A stretch of DNA of 60,801 nucleotides, from contig JAFGQA010000329.1 of assembly GCA_016935885.1 (NCBI GenBank), positions 1 through 60,801 of the forward strand. Reading direction: 5' to 3'. Origin of the DNA: Phycisphaerae bacterium (GTDB taxonomy: Bacteria > Planctomycetota > Phycisphaerae > UBA1845 > UTPLA1). Below are positions 51,002-60,212 of the stretch, one piece after another. Position 1 is the first letter of the stretch. Every line of letters starts with the position of its first letter. The notes under the pieces were generated by a model that saw only the letters and a list, made by a program, of their open reading frames with translations, ran no database searches and had not been told where the DNA came from. A program made the position numbers and the translations under genes.

Positions 51002-52276
51002 TTAGTCGGGTACGGCACATCCTGCGGTCTGCCCGACATTTTGCCGTTCATCCTCCTCGCAAACCGAAGACGCGGAAGCCAAGCCAGGCGTCTGCTGCAG
51101 CGATTCGCGACGGATCGCCACTGCCCCCTGCGGACTTCGCTGCAAGCTCTCTCGGCTCGACGCGAACTTAAGTACGTTGTTTGGGCAAATGGCGATGCAT
51201 GCACCACAGGACCAACAGTCCGGCAAGAAATACTTCCTCGCTCTACTGTTCATCGCTTTCATCGCGTCGGTGGGGCATGCTTCCTCGCACTGCTGACATC
51301 CGTCGCAGCGTTCCTTGCTGACCTTGCGCACTCGGTACAAGGCGACATTCTCCAACAGCCAGGAGTAGAGACCGAACGGGCAGATCAGCTGGCAGAATGG
51401 CCGGAACATCACGATACTGGCAATCAGCATGAAGGGAAGCAGTAACAGCGTGAAGAGCGCCAGGTCGTAGAACTCGTAGATCTTGAACATGTTGAAATGG
51501 TGATAGAGGATCGAACCCGGCCCGCCTTGGTTGATATCCAAGAGTTCAAAGAAGAGCACAAAGAAGATCCCATAAACCGTGACGCGTACGGAGATGCTGG
51601 CGGCAAAGGGCAGCTTCAGTTTTCGTTTCAGAGTGTGGAGCCATGGGATTCGATAGAGCGCTTCCTGTAGGGCACCCAATTGGCATCCCCAACTACATAG
51701 CATCTTGGCCCCGATCACCGAAAGGAGCGTAAAGATCAGCAGATTCACGACCACGAAGACCACAGGATTTCCGGGGATTGCCTGGACCAGCTTATGAAGT
51801 TTAACGACGGCTTCCATTGGATTGGGCGCGGCACCAAGCAGAAGCCCAAAGACGGTGAGCGTGGCTAGCAGCCAGAGCGTCCGTGTTCTCCGCAGGCGCC
51901 TGGCGCGCAAGAGCAGGAGCCCGGCCCCCGTCAGCCAGAGCGACCACAAGATATACCGTGCAACATCTTTAACCGGAAAGCCATCTGCTTGGGCCGTTCG
52001 AACTGCCTTGATGATGGCAGCCTTTTCGAGTCCTAGAACCTCGACGGGTTGATGGAGACCCAACAGCGTTGTTACAGCATCGGTTCCATACTCCGGCGGG
52101 AGAAGTGGTATCATCGCATCAATGGGCACGTTGTTCCTCTCCGCGATGTGTCGTAGAGACATCTCGTCGCGAACTGCGACGCTCTCTTCTTCCTGGAATG
52201 GATGATACTTGATGAAGAGCGCCATCGCGGCGGTGATGACTACGCACACGGTACCGAGTATCGCAAAGTGTTTCAT
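51002..52276 (-). CDS. NapH/CcoG-like membrane 4Fe-4S ferredoxin
   Basis: A 424-residue polytopic membrane protein. After an N-terminal span and a small periplasmic domain come at least five spans, each pair marked by conserved Cys: CSWGCQLGALQE (about 193-204) and CQLICPFGLYSWLLE. Two [4Fe-4S] motifs follow: CDGCQQCEEACP (about 326-337) and CWSCGACIAICP. Such proteins pass electrons from the quinone pool to periplasmic or cofactor-maturation partners (NapH, NosR, CcoG). Start ATG 23 bases after the RND gene stop. The last 45 residues contain an imperfect RESLQ repeat and a Cys-containing tail not typical of the family. Electron-transfer role from family; its purpose in an efflux operon is unknown. 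Confidence 0.85.
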   Translation of the reverse strand: MKHFAILGTVCVVITAAMALFIKYHPFQEEESVAVRDEMSLRHIAERNNVPIDAMIPLLPPEYGTDAVTTLLGLHQPVEVLGLEKAAIIKAVRTAQADGFPVKDVARYILWSLWLTGAGLLLLRARRLRRTRTLWLLATLTVFGLLLGAAPNPMEAVVKLHKLVQAIPGNPVVFVVVNLLIFTLLSVIGAKMLCSWGCQLGALQEALYRIPWLHTLKRKLKLPFAASISVRVTVYGIFFVLFFELLDINQGGPGSILYHHFNMFKIYEFYDLALFTLLLLPFMLIASIVMFRPFCQLICPFGLYSWLLENVALYRVRKVSKERCDGCQQCEEACPTDAMKAMNSRARKYFLPDCWSCGACIAICPNNVLKFASSRESLQRSPQGAVAIRRESLQQTPGLASASSVCEEDERQNVGQTAGCAVPD

Positions 52277-52299
52277 ATTGCGCTTCGCTCACACAGAAT

Positions 52300-55200
52300 T
52301 CAGTTTTTCAACGCATCAATTGGGTCCACGTCGCAACCGTCGAAGTGGTTTGGCCTCGAATTACGCGTGAACGAGGCATACAGACAAGGCATGAAGAACA
52401 GGGCAACTACGGCCTCGGTGGCCAAGCCGCCGATCGCTCCAAGCGCCATCGGTTGCAGCATGTCCGCGCCTTCACCGAAGTTGAAAGCCAGGGGCGTGAA
52501 GCCGATCATGGTGGTGATCGTGGTCATCAACCGGGGACGCAGGCGGATCTTCGCGGCCTGGAGCGCGGCTTCGCGAGCCGGCAAGTCTTGTCGCTGGTGC
52601 AACTCCTCGGCAAAGGTCATTAGCAGCACGCCGTCGTTGACATTCAGGGCGATGACCACCAGGATGCCGATGAGCACGGTCGCGCCAAAGGCCAGTCCGG
52701 ACAAGTAGAGGCCGAATACGAGGCCGGTCAGACAGAACGGGGCGCTGCCCAGAATTAGCGCCGGGAGCTTGGTGCTGTTAAACTGCACCGTCAGGACAAT
52801 GAACGAGAAGAACACCGCAAAGGCCACAACTGCGACGACCACCTGACGCATGTCGGCCATCAGCTCCGCCTGCCCGCCGAACTCGAATTCGTACCCCGCT
52901 GGTCGGTCGAGCTGGTTCAGCGCCGGTCTCAGGCTCGCCATGGCGGCCGCAAGGTCGACGTCGGCGGTATTGGCCTCGATCGTCACTTGCTTGACCTGAT
53001 TCTCGCGAACGATTTCCACCGGGCCGACTGCCGTGTAAACAGCAGCCACGTCGCGTACGCGAATGGCATCACCGCCGGTGCCGGAGACGACGAGATTCTC
53101 AACGTCCCGGCGTGAAGTGAGGCGGCTTTCGAGGATCAGCACCCGCATGTCGTAGTACTCGCCGGCCTCGCGGTAGCGGCTGACCACCGCACCGGTGATC
53201 AGCGAGCGCAGCGTGCCGGAGATGTCTGCGACAGAGACGTCCAGTTCCGCGGCCTTGGCCCGATCCACCCGCACCTGATACTCGGGCTTGGTGATGTCCA
53301 TTGACACGAGCACGTTGCGGAAATGCCTGAGACCCTCCATCTTCTCTGCGGTCTGCCGGGCCAGCTCGGAGAGCATGTCCATATCCTGGCCCCGGACTTC
53401 GACAATCACGTCGGCTGCCCTGAGTCCATGTATGCCCTTGATGGGCATCTGACGGGCCATGATTCTCCCCCCGGGCGCGGGCACCTTGGCGACGGTCGGC
53501 TGAAGCCGCGCGACGTACTCGGTGGTGCTGATGTCCCGGTTCGCCTTGGGAACGAGTTGAATGTCGATCTGCCCTTCGTTGGCGATTTCGTAGGTGTAGA
53601 GTCCGCGCACCTGTCCGCCGGCCAGGGTGAACGTACTCTCGATCAGCGGGTCGTCGGCGATGCGTCGTTCAATCTGCCGCAGGATCCGGTCCGTTTCGTG
53701 GACGGAGGCCCCGGTGGGCATCCGTACCTTGACCATGATGCGCCCGTCATCCACCGGAGGCAGAAACTCGCCGCCCACCCGGCCGACGAGCAACAAGGCC
53801 AGACCCAACACAGCGACAAACGCCGACGTTACGGCCCACTTCCTGTCCAGGGCGGATTCGAGGATCCAGCCGTATCCGTTGGTCGCCCGCGCAAAGAATC
53901 GCTCAAAACGCGTAGCCTCTCGCCGCTGCCGGGTCCCCCGCAAAAAAAGCGTGGTCAGCATTGGCGTCATCGCGACCGCCACAAACAAACTGACAATCAC
54001 GATGCCGGCGATAACCAGGATCAGTTCGCGGAACAGCAGGCTGACCATACCGGGCACGAGCAGGAACGGTAGGAACAGGGCCAGGAATGAGACCGTGGCG
54101 GCGACGATGGCGGGACCGACCTCGACCGTGCCAACGATGGTCTGCCGTTCCAACGCTCCCTTGGGCTGCTCATGTCGTAGCCGGCTGACGTTCTCGATCA
54201 CGACAATGGAGTTATCCAGCACCACACCTATGGCAACGACCAAGCCACCGAGCGAGAAGATATTGAGCGAGAACCCAGCAATCTTCATCAGGCCGAAGTT
54301 AACGATCAGTGTGAGCGGGAGCGCGACAACCATTACCAGCACCTGGCGGAAGCTGCCGAGGAACAGGTAAACCACGATGACCAGAAGGACCATAGCTCCC
54401 ACGGCAGCGTCGCGCACGCCTGCCAGCGCTCCAGCCACGTAGTGAGCCTGGTTTTCCACGAATCCCAGTTCCAGCCCTTCCGGCAGGACGGGACCAAGCA
54501 CGTCTAGCTGGCGCTGGACCGCTTGGGCGACATCGACAGTATTCGCCTCTGCTTCTTTCAAGACTGAGAGCTTCACGCACGGATAGCCGTTGAAGCGCGT
54601 GATGACCCGCACGTCCTCATGCGAATCGACTACCTCCGCGATGTCCCGCAGGTAGAGTTTCTGCTCGCCGCGATGGGCGATGACGACCGAACGAATCTGC
54701 TCCAGATCGTCGAACTCCCCCATCGTCCGTGCGATGATCTCCCGTCGGCCGACTGTCACGCGGCCGCCGGTCTGCTCGACGTTTTCTTCTGCCAGCCGCC
54801 GCATGACGGTCTGCAGCGGGATCCTGTGTTTCTCCATCACCAGTGGGTCGAGCAGGATGCGGATCTCTCTCTCTAGTCCGCCGACGATTTCCGTACCGGC
54901 CACGCCCCGCACCGCCAGGATGCGGTCCTGCAACCAGTTGTCGGTCCATTCGCGTAGCTTCACCAGTCCCCAGCGCTCCGAGCGGATCGTTAACTGCATG
55001 ACCGGAAGTTGGGACGGGTCGGCTTTGAACACAAACGGCGGATCGATGTCGTCGGGCAGATCCTGTTCGGCGCGGGTCAGGGCAGCGAGCACATCCTGGA
55101 ACGCCACATCCACATCCGCGCCATATTCGAAGTTGACATCCAGCGAGTAGATCCCCTCGCGGCAGGTCGATTCCAGATCATCCAGATAATCGACCGTAGC

Positions 55201-55413
55201 CATGATGCGTTCAACGGGATCGGCAATGTCCTTATCGATCTCCTCCGGCGTCGCGCCTGGCCAACGGATATGTACCTTGACCAGGGGGTAGGTCACTTCA
55301 GGCAGGTAATCAACGGGAAGCTGCCACAGGCCGTACATGCCCAGCACCACCGCAGCCAAGGCAATGGCCCCCGTCGCTAGGCGGCGCTTGACGGCGTACT
55401 CGGTAACTTTCAT
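52300..55413 (-). CDS. RND-type efflux transporter, inner-membrane pump
   Basis: A 1037-residue proton-driven pump of the AcrB/CzcA superfamily. Two-fold layout of a TM1 (GAIALAAVVLGMYGLWQLPV) with a large periplasmic loop, then a six-TM bundle, each repeated. The landmark VLDNSIVVIENVSRLRHE is near residue 400, and the C-terminal bundle has IALNVNDGVLLMTFAEELHQR. Asp/Asn residues in that helix suit the proton relay. Substrate class cannot be read with certainty; context (metal-sensor-like and Cys/His-rich neighbours) favours metals, but the TM4 motif is also compatible with drug-type RND. Start overlaps the adaptor stop (ATGA). Confidence 0.92.
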   Translation of the reverse strand: MKVTEYAVKRRLATGAIALAAVVLGMYGLWQLPVDYLPEVTYPLVKVHIRWPGATPEEIDKDIADPVERIMATVDYLDDLESTCREGIYSLDVNFEYGADVDVAFQDVLAALTRAEQDLPDDIDPPFVFKADPSQLPVMQLTIRSERWGLVKLREWTDNWLQDRILAVRGVAGTEIVGGLEREIRILLDPLVMEKHRIPLQTVMRRLAEENVEQTGGRVTVGRREIIARTMGEFDDLEQIRSVVIAHRGEQKLYLRDIAEVVDSHEDVRVITRFNGYPCVKLSVLKEAEANTVDVAQAVQRQLDVLGPVLPEGLELGFVENQAHYVAGALAGVRDAAVGAMVLLVIVVYLFLGSFRQVLVMVVALPLTLIVNFGLMKIAGFSLNIFSLGGLVVAIGVVLDNSIVVIENVSRLRHEQPKGALERQTIVGTVEVGPAIVAATVSFLALFLPFLLVPGMVSLLFRELILVIAGIVIVSLFVAVAMTPMLTTLFLRGTRQRREATRFERFFARATNGYGWILESALDRKWAVTSAFVAVLGLALLLVGRVGGEFLPPVDDGRIMVKVRMPTGASVHETDRILRQIERRIADDPLIESTFTLAGGQVRGLYTYEIANEGQIDIQLVPKANRDISTTEYVARLQPTVAKVPAPGGRIMARQMPIKGIHGLRAADVIVEVRGQDMDMLSELARQTAEKMEGLRHFRNVLVSMDITKPEYQVRVDRAKAAELDVSVADISGTLRSLITGAVVSRYREAGEYYDMRVLILESRLTSRRDVENLVVSGTGGDAIRVRDVAAVYTAVGPVEIVRENQVKQVTIEANTADVDLAAAMASLRPALNQLDRPAGYEFEFGGQAELMADMRQVVVAVVAFAVFFSFIVLTVQFNSTKLPALILGSAPFCLTGLVFGLYLSGLAFGATVLIGILVVIALNVNDGVLLMTFAEELHQRQDLPAREAALQAAKIRLRPRLMTTITTMIGFTPLAFNFGEGADMLQPMALGAIGGLATEAVVALFFMPCLYASFTRNSRPNHFDGCDVDPIDALKN

Positions 55414-56759
55414 CCGCCGGCCCCTTTCCCCGTACGGGATCCGGCTGAAGTTGGCTGCTTAGCTGTTGGAGAGGCGCCGCCTGATGGAGATTCTCCAGAC
55501 ACTCGAACGGGCTGATCGTCACGCAGCGCCTCTTGTCCGGCCACGACGACGCGCTCGCCGGGCGTGACTCCGCTTGTCGCCTGAACAGTCGCCTCCTGCT
55601 CCAGCCCGATTTCGACGTAGCGGCGCTTAACCTTGCCCTGCTCGACGACGAACACATAGTGACTGCCCGAGGGCGAGGTCAGGACCGCGTCTGAGGGCAG
55701 AAGCACCGCGTCGTCCGCTCGCTGGAGTTCAAGGTTCATTCGGACGAACATGTGGGGTACCAAGTCGGCCGTTTCGATCACCGTCGCCTCGACCGTTCGC
55801 GTTCTCATCGCCTCGTCCAACTGGGGATAAAGGCGCGTTACTTCAGCGGTAAACGTCTCGCCCATTAGAGCATCGAGCGTGGCATGTAGCCGAAGCCCGG
55901 AGCGTACTGCGGTAGCTTGGGCCTCCGGCACGGCGAAGCGGATGACCAAGGAATCCGGGGCATACATCTCCAACAAGGGACTGCGCGGCGTAGCCAGGTC
56001 ACCGGGACGGACATGCACCCCGGTGATCACCCCGTCGAACGGGGCGGTGATGATGCACTCAGCCAGTTGAGCCCTGGCCAGGGCCAGCCGCGCGGCCGCT
56101 TCTTCGACTGCCGCCGTCTGGACGGCAGTCTCGGTTTCGGTCGGCCCGGCCTTGAGCATGGGCAGCGTCTCGCGAGCGGCGGCGAGTTCGGCTTCGGCCA
56201 CCTCCATCCGCGCGCGAGCCTGATCGACGCTTTGCTGTGAGGTGAAGTCCTCGGCGATCAGCTGTGTCTGACGCTCGTAACTGCGTTGGGCCTCGGTCAG
56301 CGTCGCCTGCCAACGCTGTACATTGGCTTCGGCTTTCTGGACCTCCTCTGGCCTGGCGCCGGCCTTCAGGTCGGCCAGCTTCGCACGGGCGAAAGCCAGG
56401 TTAGCCTCGGCGGTCTGCACCTCCGCGCGATGCACCTCGCGGTCGATTTCGATGAGTCTTTCGCCCGCCGCGACTGTGTCACCTTCCCGCCAGGGGCAAT
56501 AGCCGATGGGGCCTTCTTTGGTTGCGGCGATCACGACCGATTTGGTCGCGACCACTTCACCGCTCAACTCCAGCCGCTGGACAATCTCGCCCTTCCGTAC
56601 CGGCTGGACCTCCACCGCCAGGGGTCTTGCCTTCTTCCCCGGGCCCTGCCGTGACGAGGGGGCAGCCTGATTCAAGAGGCCATACCAAGCGGCTGCCGCG
56701 CCGGCCAGCACAGCCGGCACCACCGCAATCATCAGGATTCGTCTTCGGTTCTTCTTCAA
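55410..56759 (-). CDS. RND membrane-fusion (periplasmic adaptor) protein, HlyD family
   Basis: About 449 residues. One N-terminal span (ILMIAVVPAVLAGAAAAWYGLL), lipoyl half-motif VVATKSVVIAATKEGPI, EGDTVAAGERLIEID, a long alpha-hairpin (AEVQTAEANLAFARAKLADLKAG to LAECIITAPFDGVITGVHVRPGD), then the beta-barrel and a membrane-proximal domain with ASGVTPGERVVVAGQEALRDDQPV. It links the RND pump to TolC. TTG start two bases after the TolC stop was chosen (frame open further upstream); the SD is weak. ATGA overlap with the pump gene. Confidence 0.9.
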   Translation of the reverse strand: MKKNRRRILMIAVVPAVLAGAAAAWYGLLNQAAPSSRQGPGKKARPLAVEVQPVRKGEIVQRLELSGEVVATKSVVIAATKEGPIGYCPWREGDTVAAGERLIEIDREVHRAEVQTAEANLAFARAKLADLKAGARPEEVQKAEANVQRWQATLTEAQRSYERQTQLIAEDFTSQQSVDQARARMEVAEAELAAARETLPMLKAGPTETETAVQTAAVEEAAARLALARAQLAECIITAPFDGVITGVHVRPGDLATPRSPLLEMYAPDSLVIRFAVPEAQATAVRSGLRLHATLDALMGETFTAEVTRLYPQLDEAMRTRTVEATVIETADLVPHMFVRMNLELQRADDAVLLPSDAVLTSPSGSHYVFVVEQGKVKRRYVEIGLEQEATVQATSGVTPGERVVVAGQEALRDDQPVRVSGESPSGGASPTAKQPTSAGSRTGKGAGG

Positions 56760-56761
56760 GG

Positions 56762-58450
56762 TCAGTCGCTTTCTTCCCGCGCGAGCGGCTCGGTCCGTTG
56801 AGTCAAAGATCGGCCCACGGCACGCTCGAATCGCGCCATGGCCGTCCGCCAATCGAGCCGGGCCATGATAAGCCGGTTGTTGGCAGCGGTACGCGCGGTC
56901 TGGGCGTCGATCAGGCCAATGATCGTATCGGTGCCATTCTTGTACTCGCCCTCGGCCACGCGGGCGCTCTCTTCGGCACTCGCGACGAATCGTTTAGCGG
57001 CCTCGATTGCTTCGCTTGCTTCAATGGCCTGCCAATAGGCTGTCCACACTTCCAGTTCAACGCCACGTAGCACAACCTCGTGTTCTGCGACCGCCCTCGC
57101 CAAATCCGCCTCGCTACCGGAAAGCTGGTAGGCACGATCGAAGCCCGTGAACAAGGGCAGTTCCAGTGTGATACCGACACCCCACTGGCGTAGATCTGGC
57201 GGGAAACTTCGACCAATCCAGCCCACATCGGTATCCACGGCGAGCGACGGCCAGTAACGTGACTCCGCTTGACGTATGCGCGCGTAATGGAGTTGGACCA
57301 ACGCCTGCGCCGTTTTGAGCTCGGGACGGCTGCGAGCAGCCTCGTTCAGTAGCGAATCGATGTCGGCCAGTTCGCGCATGTAATCAGGCTCGGGCAGATC
57401 AGTGACATGGAAATCCACCGAGACGCATAGCCCCATCGCGTTGACCAAACGGCCCCTGGCTACGTGCACGGCGTTCTTCGCTCGAACCATATCCAGGTCG
57501 GCGGAGGCTTTCTCGGCCTGGGCCTTGAGGACATCAGACTTGGGCACCACGCCAACGCGGTGCCGGGCAGCGGCCAGGCGAAGCTGGTATTCCCGCTGTC
57601 TAACCGTCTCGACAGCCACCTTCTCGAAGCTGCCAACCGCGAGTAGGGTGTAGTAGGACTCTTCCACGCCCAAGGCTACGTCCTGGAGAACCGCATTGTG
57701 CCGGAACCCGGCGGCCAGTACGCTTGCCACCGTTTCCTGCACGCGGGCTTCGCGCCCACCGCCGTCGAACAGGAGCCATCGAACACCGAAAGTGGCGTCA
57801 TAGCGATTCTTGGGGCCGGCTTCGGATGTGCCCAGGATGGTCTGCGTCAGTCGATTGGCAATGCTCTTGGTCACACTGGATGATACGTTCTGTGACACGC
57901 TGGACGCGAGGTCGCCGGAACTCATCGCGGTGCCGGAGATGGCGCCCTGCATCACGTTGGAAGCGAGGTCTCGCCTCACGCCGGAAGTACTGCTGGTCTG
58001 GTCCAGATTCGGGACATCGCTGCGCCTGGCGCCGGAAGTGAAGCCCACCTGGGGTAGATACTCGGCCTTGGCTTCTCCCGCACTAGCCGCAGCCGCGCGA
58101 ATTGCCTGCCATGACGAGGCTGTCGAAGGGTTGTGCTCCAGGGCGATGACGACGCACTCGGCCAACGATAGTGTGCGCCCCGAGAGCTCTTGCGCCGCAT
58201 CCGAGGGGCTTGTAGTCGAATATTCGCGTCCGAGCCGCTCCGCCCCGAACGGCTCTGACCGTGATGCGGGTAGTTGGTCATATTCGCGCCAGGGATCGAG
58301 GCTCGCGCAGCCGCCGAGGGCGGCGGCGCCGAACGCCACGAGCAACTTGACTCCCTGTCTTAAGTTGAACAGCTGTGCTGCCCTCCAGGCGTCTTTCCGT
58401 CGGTGCCAGGGACACGCGCGGGTTGCAGAAAGCCGTGAGCCGCGCCACAC
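56762..58450 (-). CDS. TolC-family outer-membrane efflux lipoprotein
   Basis: 562 residues as read from GTG; the true start may be up to about 25 codons later. Lipobox LGGCAS near 45-50, so the protein is probably lipid-anchored. Two TolC repeats of long helices are visible: LSLAECVVIALEHNP in the first and YWQAIEASEAIEAAKRFVASAEESARVAEGEYKNG in the second, with the FDGGGREARV and LFTGFDRAYQ strand turns. It would form the outer-membrane tunnel of the tripartite pump. A Ser-rich insertion (residues about 160-205) is longer than usual. Confidence 0.88.
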   Translation of the reverse strand: MWRGSRLSATRACPWHRRKDAWRAAQLFNLRQGVKLLVAFGAAALGGCASLDPWREYDQLPASRSEPFGAERLGREYSTTSPSDAAQELSGRTLSLAECVVIALEHNPSTASSWQAIRAAAASAGEAKAEYLPQVGFTSGARRSDVPNLDQTSSTSGVRRDLASNVMQGAISGTAMSSGDLASSVSQNVSSSVTKSIANRLTQTILGTSEAGPKNRYDATFGVRWLLFDGGGREARVQETVASVLAAGFRHNAVLQDVALGVEESYYTLLAVGSFEKVAVETVRQREYQLRLAAARHRVGVVPKSDVLKAQAEKASADLDMVRAKNAVHVARGRLVNAMGLCVSVDFHVTDLPEPDYMRELADIDSLLNEAARSRPELKTAQALVQLHYARIRQAESRYWPSLAVDTDVGWIGRSFPPDLRQWGVGITLELPLFTGFDRAYQLSGSEADLARAVAEHEVVLRGVELEVWTAYWQAIEASEAIEAAKRFVASAEESARVAEGEYKNGTDTIIGLIDAQTARTAANNRLIMARLDWRTAMARFERAVGRSLTQRTEPLAREESD

Positions 58451-58515
58451 AAGCCTGACTCGCTGCGTAACAAGGTCAGGTTGCCGGAGTGACGAGTCTG
58501 CCGATCATCCAACGA

Positions 58516-59085
58516 TCACGGCTGCGAGGTTCTGTGGCCGCGGCAACCGTGTGAACAGCCGCCGTGACGGACGCGCACCTGCGGACCGGCGTCCTCGGAT
58601 GCGCGGTCCTCAGGCCCGGCCGGGCTATCGACGGCAGCGTGTCCCGGGCACTTCGCCGGATCACAACCTTCCGGACCGTGCCCCGGACATTTGCTCGGAT
58701 TACATCCGTCGGGACCGTGGCCAGGGCAGTTAGCCGGATCGCACTTGGCGGGATCACAATGGGCGGGATGCTTGCTGGCGCTGTCTGCCTGCTTGGTGGA
58801 GTGACAAAGGGCCGGGTTGCACCCCTCAGGACCATGACCTGGGCACTTCGCCGGATCACACTGGGCAGGATCGCAGCCCTTCGCGGCATGGCATTGCTCC
58901 GGCGTGCATTTCCCGCCGAGATCCCGCTCGCAGAGCCCCGCCGCGCGGATCGCCTGGCAGGCCTCAGCGGATGTAGTTATTTCGGTCTCTTGTGCCGGCG
59001 CCGATGGGGTGTCGGCGTTCCAACCCACGGCAACCAGCGACAACATGCCGGTCGCGCCCAGAATTGCTACGAGTGTCTTCACCAT
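58516..59085 (-). CDS. Exported Cys/His/Pro-rich repeat protein
   Basis: 189 residues. A signal peptide at 1-25 (MVKTLVAILGATGMLSLVAVG) precedes a helix (AEACQAIRAAGLCERD). At least six repeats follow of the form CDPAKCPGHGPEG and variants (CNPALCHS, CDPANCPGHGPDG), with CxxxxC, CPGH and a C-terminal HGGCSHGCRGH. The dense CxxxC and GH pairs would bind soft metals such as Cu, Cd or Zn. I know no named family. It sits between a ZraP/CnrX-like sensor and the efflux genes, so a periplasmic metal sponge or chaperone is the natural hypothesis. SD AAGGAAA four bases before ATG. Confidence 0.8.
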   Translation of the reverse strand: MVKTLVAILGATGMLSLVAVGWNADTPSAPAQETEITTSAEACQAIRAAGLCERDLGGKCTPEQCHAAKGCDPAQCDPAKCPGHGPEGCNPALCHSTKQADSASKHPAHCDPAKCDPANCPGHGPDGCNPSKCPGHGPEGCDPAKCPGHAAVDSPAGPEDRASEDAGPQVRVRHGGCSHGCRGHRTSQP

Positions 59086-59112
59086 TTTCCTTTGACTCCT
59101 CTCTTAAATGCT

Positions 59113-59661
59113 TCAAGGTTTAGCTGATCCGCTGCAACCACCGCACCCAGCACCATGCGTCTCGCACGGCTTCCCGGTCCCGTCCCCGCCGCACGGGCAA
59201 ATGCGCCGGCTGATCAGCTCGTCGTATTGAGTTCGTTGCTCGGGTGTAAGTTGCCGGCGTTGGCTGAGCAGATGTTCCACCACACGCCCCTGAACGCGCC
59301 GCTGCAGGGCAGAGATCCGGTCAAGCTGAGCCTGGGTCGCGTCCTGGTCCGGCGTATCTGCCGTCAGAAACTCGCCGAGTTTCGCACGCTCAGACATCAG
59401 TTCCTTGCGCAAGGCGGCGACATCCGCCATCAGTGCTTCCTGAGCGGCGGCGAATTGCTGGTTCTGTTCAGGAGAAAGGTCGATCGCATCGAATAGATGC
59501 GACTGACACAGGGCTGGCCCCATACCGGGACCGCTGCATCGGCCACCGCACATCTGCCGCACCTTCTGCACAGCGAGCGTCGATCCGAAGCCCACGTTGA
59601 AGGCCAGTGAGACAATGAGCAGCAGCCAGACGCCGCCTGTGATTGCGAAGATGCGTCGCAT
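59113..59661 (-). CDS. ZraP/CnrX-like periplasmic heavy-metal-resistance protein
   Basis: 182 residues. Signal anchor 1-30 (ITGGVWLLLIVSLAFNVGFG). It then has the LTxxQ-type region LSPEQNQQFAAAQEALMADV and QLTPEQRTQYDELI, two helix-hairpin units characteristic of Spy/CpxP/ZraP/CnrX proteins, plus Cys-rich ends (MCGGRCSGPGMGPALC and CPCGG, CETHGAGCGGC). Such proteins sense metals or damaged proteins in the periplasm and signal to an anti-sigma factor. The anti-sigma gene is immediately upstream, three bases away, and a GGGGAGGAG SD overlaps its end. Confidence 0.85.
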   Translation of the reverse strand: MRRIFAITGGVWLLLIVSLAFNVGFGSTLAVQKVRQMCGGRCSGPGMGPALCQSHLFDAIDLSPEQNQQFAAAQEALMADVAALRKELMSERAKLGEFLTADTPDQDATQAQLDRISALQRRVQGRVVEHLLSQRRQLTPEQRTQYDELISRRICPCGGDGTGKPCETHGAGCGGCSGSAKP

Positions 59662-59664
59662 GGC

Positions 59665-60156
59665 TCACTCCTCCCCATCTACGTTCGGGTTGATCGCTTC
59701 GAGGTAGCGGGACGCGAACGACTCCTCTGGGACGGCCTCGAACCAGTCCCGGACGACGGAGTCCGCCGCTGGTTGGGAACTGCCCCTGCCAGCTTCCGTC
59801 GGCTTCGCCGTTGAGAGTTCGGTGGCCCCCCAAGAGCCGACTGTAAACGCGGCCACTGCCGCGGCAGCGCGCATCGGAGCCGAGTCGAACCACCGCCAGC
59901 GGCGCGGCGTCTGCTCGAAAGAGAGCCCTGTCCGCTGCCGCTCATCAGCGACTGCGAGGACGCGCGAAGCGAAGCCCAACGGCACCGGCGGCGTCTGCAC
60001 TCCGGCCAGAACACCGGCCGAAACATCGACGCGGGCCATCTCGGCGCGACATGCCGGGCACTCCGCCAGATGGGCCTTCACCGCTTGGCGGGCGTCCGCC
60101 GGCAGCCCGCCTGCGGAGTAGGCGGTCAGTTGTACTTTCACGGCTTCACAGCGCAT
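59665..60156 (-). CDS. Zinc-finger anti-sigma factor
   Basis: 163 residues with the zf-HC2 signature MRCEAVKVQLTAYSAGGLP, HLAECPACRAEM (HxxxCxxC, about 29-38), then a linker and one membrane span (MRAAAAVAAFTVGSWGA, about 95-112), leaving a short periplasmic tail. It should bind and hold the sigma factor encoded upstream until a periplasmic signal releases it. GAGGAG seven bases before ATG. Confidence 0.9.
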   Translation of the reverse strand: MRCEAVKVQLTAYSAGGLPADARQAVKAHLAECPACRAEMARVDVSAGVLAGVQTPPVPLGFASRVLAVADERQRTGLSFEQTPRRWRWFDSAPMRAAAAVAAFTVGSWGATELSTAKPTEAGRGSSQPAADSVVRDWFEAVPEESFASRYLEAINPNVDGEE

Positions 60157-60212
60157 CGGCTAGCTCCTCAATTCAACAAACGGGTAAGAGCTGGGAATCC
60201 CCCTCGGAAATA

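Noticed and set aside
50569..51207. Leftward 212-residue frame upstream of abiE
   Set aside because: Overlaps the ferredoxin 3' end out of frame, Arg/Pro/Ser-rich, no SD.
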